DNA from: JAGXKT01 sp964531695
GTDB lineage: Bacteria; Planctomycetota; Phycisphaerae; SM23-33
Assembly (NCBI GenBank): GCA_964531695.1
Contig: CAZHEH010000012.1
Coordinates: 14,643 to 78,642 of the forward strand
Direction of reading: 5' to 3'
DNA: 64,000 nucleotides
The position numbers were made by a program, and so were the translations under genes. Shown one piece after another: positions 58,352 to 64,000 of the stretch; positions within the stretch are counted from its first letter, which is position 1, and each line of letters starts with the position of its first letter. Below the pieces are notes generated by a model, which had not been told where the DNA came from, made no database searches, and worked only from the letters and a program-made list of their open reading frames with translations.

Positions 58352-59284
58352 TCAGACCGGCAGCGCCTCGCGACGTTCCATCGCATCCCGCATCTTGGCC
58401 AGGGCTTCCTTCTGCACTTGGCGGACGCGCTCGTTACTCAGCCCCACGGCCTGGCCGACCTCCGCCAGCGTCTTGCCCTTCTCTCGACCGTCGAGGCCGA
58501 ACCGCTCGATGACGACCATCCGCTCGGTCTCGCTGAGCCGGGCGCGGTTGCGGGCGATCATCTCGCGAAGCTCATCGACCGCGATGTCACGCTGCATCTC
58601 GTGGCGGTGGACGTCGTAGTCGCTGGGCTCCAGCTCCGGGTCGTAGGACACACCGAAGCGGGTCGTGTAGCGCCCCACCTTGGTTGCCATGCGGTTGAAG
58701 CCCTTGAGGATCGCCCGGCAGGCATAGGTCGAGAACTTGAAGCCGCGGGACACGTCGAAGTTCTCGATGGATCGAAGCAGCGCCATGTAGCCCTCGGAGA
58801 TCAGCTCCGAGAACGCCACGTTCGGAATCCGCGTCCGCTTGGCCATCGCCACCACCAGCCCCATGTTCGCCGAGACGAGCTGCGCCCGCAGCTCCATCGC
58901 GCGGTCCTGCCATTCCAGCATGGCCAGCGCCCGCGTTCTGCTCGGCTCCCGCTGCTGCCGCTCCGCAAGCTGCGCCAGGCGATGGCGGGCGTAGTTGTAG
59001 CGGAGGAACAGCTCCCGCTCCTCGTCCTTGCTGAGTACCGACTTCCGGCCGGCCTTGGGCGCAGCTTCGTCTGGCACTTCGGGGAACAGCGTCCACTTCG
59101 GCACATCGATATCCGGGGCGTCCGGGCCGAAATACCGCTGTCCAGCCGTGGGTTCGTCAAACGTCGGGTGCCAGACCGGGTCGATCTTCTCGGGGATTCG
59201 CCGATAGCACTCGTGCTGCCGCTCGCTGAGCGAGCATCTGGGCCCGCATGCCTCGCAATTCGCTTTGCTCATGGTCGGGGTCAT
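58352..59284 (-). CDS. Sigma-70 family sigma factor with N-terminal Cys cluster
   Basis: A 310-residue sigma factor. Region 2 lies at about 150-220 (VSANMGLVVAMAKRTRIPNV, FSELISEGYMALLRSIENFD, GFKFSTYACRAILKGF). Region 4 is at about 255-305 (LSETERMVVIERFGLDGRE, GLSNERVRQVQKEALAKMR). Region 1.1 is absent and region 3 is reduced, as in group 2/3 factors. The N-terminus carries CEACGPRCSLSERQHEC, four Cys that could bind zinc or sense redox. ATG 59284 has GGAAAGGAG upstream. It lies downstream of a Fur-type gene whose 3' end it approaches closely (46 bases). Confidence 0.9.
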   Translation of the reverse strand: MTPTMSKANCEACGPRCSLSERQHECYRRIPEKIDPVWHPTFDEPTAGQRYFGPDAPDIDVPKWTLFPEVPDEAAPKAGRKSVLSKDEERELFLRYNYARHRLAQLAERQQREPSRTRALAMLEWQDRAMELRAQLVSANMGLVVAMAKRTRIPNVAFSELISEGYMALLRSIENFDVSRGFKFSTYACRAILKGFNRMATKVGRYTTRFGVSYDPELEPSDYDVHRHEMQRDIAVDELREMIARNRARLSETERMVVIERFGLDGREKGKTLAEVGQAVGLSNERVRQVQKEALAKMRDAMERREALPV

Positions 59285-59330
59285 CGTAAGACTCCTTTCC
59301 AGCCCACCCGGCCTTTCGGCCGAGGGGCGG

Positions 59331-59804
59331 TCATACATCCTGTCCACACTCGTCCGGGTCGGTTACCTTGGGCTCGTCTAAGGCCTCTACCGAGCATCCC
59401 GGGCAGTAGCCGCGGAAGCTCAGTTCGCAATCCACTATTTCGTAGTCACTTACCCGGTTCGCCGCCTCCAGCAGCTCGCCGAACTCACCCGCCGCCACGT
59501 CCGCGACTGCCCCACAGCTCATGCAGCGTACGTGGTAGTGACGGTGCAGGCCGCCGTCATACCAACTCTGGGCGTCACCCAAGCACAGCTTCCGCACAAG
59601 TCCATGCCTGCTAAGAAGATCCAGGTTTCGGTATACCGTGCCCAAGCTGATGTTGGGCACCCGCTCCCGCACCCGCTCGTAGACCATGTCTGCGGTCAGG
59701 TGGCGGTTCGGCACGGACAGCTCCGCCAGAATCGCCCGGCGCTGCTGATTCATCCGGATGGGCGACTCGCCGTTATGGCTTGCTTGATTCATATCAGTAA
59801 CCAT
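59331..59804 (-). CDS. Fur-family transcriptional regulator (PerR-like)
   Basis: A 157-residue Fur-family repressor. The DNA-binding part includes HLTADMVYERVRERVP and SLGTVYRNLDLLSRHGLVRK. The dimer/metal domain has HRHYHVRCMSCGAV and a second CxxC (YCPGCS), the structural zinc site of PerR/Fur. Peroxide or iron sensing cannot be told apart here. The first ATG lies inside the palindrome AGTAA-TGG-TTACT, so Met5 may be the real start. The downstream sigma factor could be co-regulated. Confidence 0.9.
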   Translation of the reverse strand: MVTDMNQASHNGESPIRMNQQRRAILAELSVPNRHLTADMVYERVRERVPNISLGTVYRNLDLLSRHGLVRKLCLGDAQSWYDGGLHRHYHVRCMSCGAVADVAAGEFGELLEAANRVSDYEIVDCELSFRGYCPGCSVEALDEPKVTDPDECGQDV

Positions 59805-59808
59805 TACT
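59796..59808. promoter_or_regulatory. Palindrome at the Fur-family gene start
   Basis: AGTAA-CCA-TTACT, a perfect 5-bp-arm dyad in an AT-rich island that spans the first ATG of the Fur-family gene. It is a candidate autoregulatory operator. Confidence 0.35.
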
Positions 59809-60002
59809 ATTCTCGGGTATCGTAAAGCACACCATGAGACCCGTCAACGGAATCTGCCGGGAAAATGGAAATTTTTTCGCCTTGGGCCACTACGGGGCGG
59901 CAAGAAGGCACCTGGAGCGCTTAGAATCTGGGGGCGAAGTGGTTCTCGCAGATGGGCCGGCCCTTATCGGCCGGCGCCCCGCCGAATAGCGAAGGAGGCC
60001 GC

Positions 60003-60512
60003 ATGATGCCGGCTTGCCCCTGTACGCGTTCCCTACCCTTGGTTCCCCTCGTCTTTCTCCTGGCGGCTTTGAGCGGCTGCGGCATGGTGCAGGAACCGGA
60101 CGCGCGTATCACGGGCGTGCAACTCCAAGACGTCCGGCCGACGGACGCCACCATGCTCTTCGACATTGAGGTCGAGAACCCCAACGCCTTCTCCCTGCCT
60201 CTGGCGAACGTGGACTACGCCCTTTCCAGCCAGGGCCGCCGCTTCCTCGACGGCAAGGCCGACGTCCAGGGCACTGTCCCCGCCGCCGGCCGGAAGTCAC
60301 TCGGCGTGCCGGTCCGCATCAGCTTCGTTGAGTTGGTGGAGACGGTCAGCCAGGCCCGCCCGGGCGTCGAGATTCCCTACACGGCAGACCTGGGCCTGTC
60401 GGTCGACCTGCCCGCACTGGGCCCCGTTCGGGTGCCCATGAGCCGGGAGGGCACGCTGTCGATCCCGTCGGCGTCGGGCTTGCTCGAACACCTGCGGGAA
60501 CTGGCCGAGTAG
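60003..60512 (+). CDS. LEA14/WHy-domain lipoprotein
   Basis: A 169-residue lipoprotein with signal LVPLVFLLAALSGC and a single WHy (LEA14-like) beta domain: DATMLFDIEVENPNAFSLPL, then NVDYALSSQGRRF and GRKSLGVPVRISFVEL. This domain is known from desiccation- and stress-related proteins; its bacterial role is unclear. ATG 60003 follows GAAGGAGG at a good distance. Confidence 0.88.
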   Translation: MMPACPCTRSLPLVPLVFLLAALSGCGMVQEPDARITGVQLQDVRPTDATMLFDIEVENPNAFSLPLANVDYALSSQGRRFLDGKADVQGTVPAAGRKSLGVPVRISFVELVETVSQARPGVEIPYTADLGLSVDLPALGPVRVPMSREGTLSIPSASGLLEHLRELAE

Positions 60513-60935
60513 CCACGAAACCGCCCAAGGCCTGAGCGCCCTCGTGGGCGGGATTCCGTGCGCCTTTTCGGGGCATATCGTATGTTTCCCGATGGATTTC
60601 GTGCGGCCGGGGTCCGGAACTCTACGGAGGACGGGCCGCACTGCGGGTGCCGGAGTTTCTTCGAGCGAGGTCTTCTCCGGCAGGGCCATTTACATTTTGA
60701 CAGGCGACCTGCGAGGGCGCCATTGCGTATGCCCGGCCGATCCGGGGAATCCCTGGTATGTTCCGCCTCATCGTAACTCACCATCGCCCAGCATGCAGCC
60801 GATAGGGTCGAGGAGCCCCAGCCGAGCGTCCGTGGGCGGTCGGGAACGACCTGGGATCCAGCTTCTTGTAAGCGTCTGAAAGAAAGATAGATACGACGTA
60901 GCGGGCCGCTTTGCGTCCCATAGTGGAGTTCTGCA
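60513..60935 (+). other. 423-base intergenic region with nested stems before parA-like gene
   Basis: No gene seen. CCGCCCA/TGGGCGG (60521-60551) could terminate the LEA14 gene. GTGCGGCC (60601-60608) pairs with GGCCGCAC (60634-60641), and TGCCGGAG (60648-60655) with CTCCGGCA (60675-60682), two perfect 8-bp stems in a row. They match no riboswitch I know. The promoter at 60866 lies downstream, so these stems would be read only by a longer transcript. Confidence 0.5.
60866..60893 (+). promoter_or_regulatory. Promoter of the ParA-fusion gene
   Basis: TTGTAA (60866-60871), a 16-base spacer, TAGATA (60888-60893), giving a leader of about 35 bases. TGGAG lies before the ATG. Confidence 0.5.
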
Positions 60936-63236
60936 ATGCGCACGATCGCTGTTGTCAACGAAAAGGGGGGAACCGGCAAGACCACAACCGCTGTGAACCT
61001 TGCAGCGGCCTTGGGCCGGGCCGGTCGCCGGACGCTCCTGGTGGACCTGGACGGTCAGGCGGCGGCGTCGCGATGGGTTGGCGTCGAAGAGGACCATCGC
61101 CTCGCCGAAGCCATCATCCGCGGCGGCGGGCTGGAGCCGATTCCCGACGTCCTGCCCGGAGTGTCGCTGGCGCCGTCGTCGGGGAAGCTGGACTCGGTCG
61201 CGCATGAACTCCGGCCGACACAGGGCGGGCAACTCCGCCGCGCTCTGGCCCCCCTGTCCGATGACTACGAATACGCCCTGATCGACTGCCCCCCGAGCTT
61301 GGGCAACCGACTGATCGGCAACGCGCTGTTGGCCGCCTCACACGCGATTGTCCCCGTCGAGCCGTCCGTTCTGGCGCTCGACGGGCTTCGCATGCTGCTG
61401 ACCACGCTCCAGGACGTTCGCGACGGCTTCGACCACCCCATCGAGCTGATCGGCGTGGTCGTCTGCCGCTTCGAGACGCGGACGCGACTGAGCCGACTCG
61501 TACTGGCCGAGCTGAATCGGGCACTGCCCGGACACGTGTTCGCCACGACGGTCCGCGAGACCGTCCGCATGCAGGAGTGCCCCGCCAGCGGTGAGAGCAT
61601 CCTGACCTTCTCGCCGGACTGCAACGCGGCCGAGGACTATCTCGCCCTGGCCGAGGAACTCCTGGCGGGTGGGCCCGCGGCCTCGGCCGAGACGCGAGCG
61701 GCGGAGGGCGACCTGCTGGGCCACCACGAGCTGACCGAGGAGGACCGAGACGCCGTGCTGGGCTTCCGCCAGAAGGCGGCGGACCTGATCTGCGGCCGCC
61801 GGAAGCCCGCCGCCGATTTCGACGAAGACCCGGACGAGCCCAAGCCGGAATCGCCCGAGGCGCCCGAGGCAGAGGCAGACGAGCCGTCCGATACGGCGGC
61901 GGACGAGCCCCCGGCCGAAAGCGAAGCGCAGGAGCCGTCGCCCGAGGAAGCGTCCTCGCCGGAATGCGGCGTGGAGCCATCGAATCACCCGCTGGGCGAG
62001 TTGTCCCAGGCGTGCCATGAGGGCCCGCCCGTAGCCGTGGAATTCGTCGCGTCCGGGGAGACCCCCGCACCCGACGTTGAAGCCGAGGAATCCGTCACCG
62101 AGGTGGCGCCCACAGCGGACGTGCAGGAGTACGAGCCGGCCGAGACCGTCGACAATGGAGAGACGGTCCGGGTCGAGGACAAGCGTTCACCGGATGACAC
62201 GGCCGACGCGGACGATTCGGCCGCAACGATCGGAACGGCGAGCGCCTCCCCTCCCCCGCCGCCAGCGCCGGAGGATGCGCCCGAGCCGATTTCGGGGCCG
62301 TCCGCAGAAGCGGCACCTGCGCCGACGGTCGTCAGCATCATGGCGGAAGACCAGCAGCCGCCTCGGCCCGACTCGTCCGAGGACGGCGAGGAGTGGCAAG
62401 CGGAACGCACCGCGTCGGGTTCGCGGCTTCGCAAGCTGGTGCCGCTGTCCGCCGTGGGCGCCTGCCTTGTGGCCGCGGGCGTCGCGGGATACGTCCTGCT
62501 GGCACGGCAGGCCGAGCCGAGCCCGGCCGCCGCGGAGGGCCCCGAGCCGGCTACTGTCCGCCAGACCCCAGATTCGCCGGGCGAAGCGACGCCCGTGCCG
62601 GACCCAGCCATCCCCGAAGTGGAGGAACCGGCCGAAGCCGAGTACGTCGCCCCGCCGTTCGGGCCGGACCCCGAGCCGATGGAGGATTTCGTTGCCGAGG
62701 TGCCGCCGACGGATCCGGAACCGAAGCTGCCCCCCGCGGACACTCCCGAACCGATAACGGCCGAGCCACCGTTGATTGCCGAAGCCGAACCGGAGCCGGA
62801 ACCCGCCTTGCCGGAGGCCCCTTCCGAGACGGCCGGCCCGACGCCGGATGTGCCGACCGACGACCCGTTGCCCATGACGAAGGATGCCACGCCTGAGCCG
62901 CCGGCGGAGCCGAAGATCATCTCGCTCGGAGACATCTCGCTGGCGGGCTGGACCTCGGTGAAGGTTTCGTGCGTGCTGGAGAGCCCCGACCGCCCGCAGG
63001 CCATCCTCAACGGGCAGATCGTTTCGATCGGCCAGCGGATCGGCGACGGCCGGCTTGTGGGGGTCGTCCCCTCCGGCGTTGAGATCGAGCTGGACGGCAA
63101 GACGCACACGGTCGCGGTCGGTGAGACGTTCAATGTCACGGCCGGGCCGCAAGCCCCGGTCGCCGAGGCGGAGCCGGAGGGGGAGGCGGAGTCCGAGGTA
63201 GAGGCGGAGCCCGACAGCCCGCCCGAGGACGAATGA
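60936..63236 (+). CDS. ParA ATPase fused to membrane segment and GspB/PilP-like periplasmic domain
   Basis: A 766-residue protein with an unusual build. Residues 1-240 are a ParA/Soj ATPase: deviant Walker A KGGTGKTT at 10-17, VDLDGQAAAS (Walker A'; the usual DPQ is DGQ) and ALIDCPPSLGN (Walker B). Residues about 265-500 are an acidic, Pro-rich disordered stretch. A membrane helix lies at about 501-523 (LVPLSAVGACLVAAGVAGYV). A second Pro/Glu-rich spacer of about 135 residues follows. The C-terminal domain at about 670-738 (AILNGQIVSIGQRIGDG, VGVVPSGVEIELDGK) resembles GspB/PilP-type domains that contact secretins. It would link cytoplasmic positioning to the envelope. A RHH gene follows 42 bases later. 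Confidence 0.85.
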   Translation: MRTIAVVNEKGGTGKTTTAVNLAAALGRAGRRTLLVDLDGQAAASRWVGVEEDHRLAEAIIRGGGLEPIPDVLPGVSLAPSSGKLDSVAHELRPTQGGQLRRALAPLSDDYEYALIDCPPSLGNRLIGNALLAASHAIVPVEPSVLALDGLRMLLTTLQDVRDGFDHPIELIGVVVCRFETRTRLSRLVLAELNRALPGHVFATTVRETVRMQECPASGESILTFSPDCNAAEDYLALAEELLAGGPAASAETRAAEGDLLGHHELTEEDRDAVLGFRQKAADLICGRRKPAADFDEDPDEPKPESPEAPEAEADEPSDTAADEPPAESEAQEPSPEEASSPECGVEPSNHPLGELSQACHEGPPVAVEFVASGETPAPDVEAEESVTEVAPTADVQEYEPAETVDNGETVRVEDKRSPDDTADADDSAATIGTASASPPPPPAPEDAPEPISGPSAEAAPAPTVVSIMAEDQQPPRPDSSEDGEEWQAERTASGSRLRKLVPLSAVGACLVAAGVAGYVLLARQAEPSPAAAEGPEPATVRQTPDSPGEATPVPDPAIPEVEEPAEAEYVAPPFGPDPEPMEDFVAEVPPTDPEPKLPPADTPEPITAEPPLIAEAEPEPEPALPEAPSETAGPTPDVPTDDPLPMTKDATPEPPAEPKIISLGDISLAGWTSVKVSCVLESPDRPQAILNGQIVSIGQRIGDGRLVGVVPSGVEIELDGKTHTVAVGETFNVTAGPQAPVAEAEPEGEAESEVEAEPDSPPEDE

Positions 63237-63278
63237 GCCGAACCCCAACCGCCGCTACGCCAACCCCGAGAGGGAACC

Positions 63279-63896
63279 ATGAGCCAAGCCGCCAACCTCA
63301 TCATCGGACGCCTGGGACCGACCGGAGCCGAAGCCGACCGGCCGGCCCGAAAGCCGGACCGCGGGCGGAGCAGCTACGGAATCAGCCGTTTGGGAATCTG
63401 CCCCGCCGCGGAAGAGCAGGCCCCTCCCGCCGAGGCCGAGACCGAGCCGTCTCCCGCGGACCTGGCACCGCTCTTGGATGAAGCTGCGGAGCCGCCGGTC
63501 GCGGCGCCGCCCGAGACGCCCGTCCGGTTCGCCGAACCGGTCGTGACAGCGTCCGAAGCGGTTGCGGCCGAGGCCACGATGCTCCCGCTGACCCAAGACG
63601 CATGGGCGAACTGCCGGAAGTGCACTTTCAAGCTGCCGTACGAGTTGGCCGGACGGCTCAAGCACTACGCGAAGGTCGCCGGCAAGTATCAGTACCTCGT
63701 GGCGACGGATGCGATCCGGCGGTACCTCGCCGAGCTCGGCCCGGCGCTTACCTACCCGCCCGATCCGCCGGCGACACGGTCCGCGGATAACCCAGGGGAC
63801 GCTCCGCCTCCGTCCGAGCCCGACACGCAGCTCCCGGCCGTGCGGAACGAACTGCCCCAATGGATGCAGCGGCTGGTCGGCGGCCCTCCCGATTAG
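63279..63896 (+). CDS. Ribbon-helix-helix protein, probable DNA-binding partner of the ParA fusion
   Basis: A 205-residue protein. A disordered N-terminus contains the paired motifs IIGRLG (residues 8-13) and ISRLG. A Pro/Glu-rich stretch follows. A ribbon-helix-helix (CopG/ParG-like) fold lies at about 110-150, as CTFKLPYELAGRLKHYAKVA and then VATDAIRRYLAELG, preceded by CRKC. The tail is Pro-rich and ends PQWMQRLVGG. In ParFG-type systems a small RHH protein follows the ParA gene, binds the centromere and stimulates ATPase through its flexible N-terminus; this protein fits that role by position and fold. Confidence 0.75.
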   Translation: MSQAANLIIGRLGPTGAEADRPARKPDRGRSSYGISRLGICPAAEEQAPPAEAETEPSPADLAPLLDEAAEPPVAAPPETPVRFAEPVVTASEAVAAEATMLPLTQDAWANCRKCTFKLPYELAGRLKHYAKVAGKYQYLVATDAIRRYLAELGPALTYPPDPPATRSADNPGDAPPPSEPDTQLPAVRNELPQWMQRLVGGPPD

Positions 63897-63939
63897 CACG
63901 AAGCTGGTGCCAATATTGACCCGCCGCCGGAACTGTAAT

Positions 63940-64000
63940 CACGCGCGGCAGGACTCGAACCTGCAACCTTCGGTTCCGTAGACCAATCGACGCCGTCGCC
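63940..64000 (-). tRNA. tRNA-Arg(ACG)-like 3' half at the window edge
   Basis: Read on the minus strand, the T arm (GCAGG-TTCGAGT-CCTGC), a 5-base variable loop and the anticodon arm (TTGGT-CTACGGA-ACCGA, anticodon ACG) are well formed. Seven acceptor bases CGCGCGT and a discriminator G end near 63940. The 14 bases before the anticodon stem do not show a normal D arm (GTCGA instead of the usual GAGCx). Either the tRNA continues beyond the edge with an odd D arm, or this is a duplicated 3' tRNA fragment of the kind left at integration sites. Confidence 0.55.

Noticed and set aside
60905..60922. Minus-strand GGGACGCAAAGCGG, again riboswitch-like
   Set aside because: It points away from any minus-strand gene, and the 5' half of a GEMM motif is missing; chance similarity is likelier.

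Overview
The window is a GC-rich stretch from a Gram-negative, outer-membrane-bearing bacterium. It shows a secretin, TonB/ExbB/ExbD, a TonB-dependent receptor, many lipoproteins, PEP-CTERM proteins, a TIGR02597-like exported protein and a recurring TTRPA linker motif. Together these point to Planctomycetota, most likely near Phycisphaerae; this is inference from gene content, not from a marker gene. ORP-type genes, hybrid cluster protein and a FNR-type regulator suggest an anaerobic or facultative lifestyle. A 100-N run at 40626-40725 marks a draft assembly, but its flanks overlap by 8 bases and can be joined in frame.

Layout. (1) 11-18164, minus strand: one long co-oriented cluster. It runs from three exported proteins (TIGR02597-like, PEP-CTERM, beta-helix-like) through a TPR-like lipoprotein, an Oar-like TonB-dependent receptor with a carboxypeptidase-regulatory domain, DUF3450, a TtpC-like long ExbB, ExbB, ExbD, TonB and a TPR lipoprotein, to the type II secretin GspD and the ATPase GspE. 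This looks like a dedicated TonB-energised outer-membrane machine coupled to type II secretion. (2) 18828-21740: a Sel1-repeat lipoprotein, then a scar of probable phage fragments, a GNAT gene and the severed tail of a PEP-CTERM gene with its terminator. (3) 21832-32056: surface-polysaccharide genes: SGNH hydrolase, carbamoyltransferase/SxtJ/DUF5989, a glycosyltransferase, two methyltransferases and a complete dTDP-L-rhamnose operon (rfbA-C-D-B), followed by an AI-2E family permease. (4) 33147-38583: an ORP-type island with a FeS MinD-like ATPase, two NifX/NifB-type proteins, a PAS sigma54 activator, a DUF89 protein and a good -24/-12 promoter. (5) 38659-43183: BlaI/BlaR1-type regulator pair with twin operators. 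(6) 43464-47061: two overlapping glycosyltransferases.

(7) 47217-49770: folE-DUF378-fasciclin operon divergent from a CarH/LitR-like regulator that keeps the Wx9EH motif but lacks the cobalamin-ligating histidine. (8) 49903-57156: hcp, cupin, ferredoxin, a Crp/FNR regulator, nifS, nifU and argD; a perfect TTGAC-N4-GTCAA site sits at about -41 of the ferredoxin promoter. (9) 57271-60512: lipoproteins, a sigma-70 factor with an N-terminal Cys cluster, and a Fur-family regulator. (10) 60936-63896: a 766-residue ParA ATPase fused through a membrane segment to a GspB/PilP-like periplasmic domain, followed by a ribbon-helix-helix protein. The window ends in the 3' half of a tRNA-Arg(ACG)-like sequence.

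The two strongest candidates for an undescribed system are the TonB-Oar-secretin cluster and the membrane-anchored ParA/RHH pair. Two translation starts in the polysaccharide region (carbamoyltransferase, rfbB) may use AUC.
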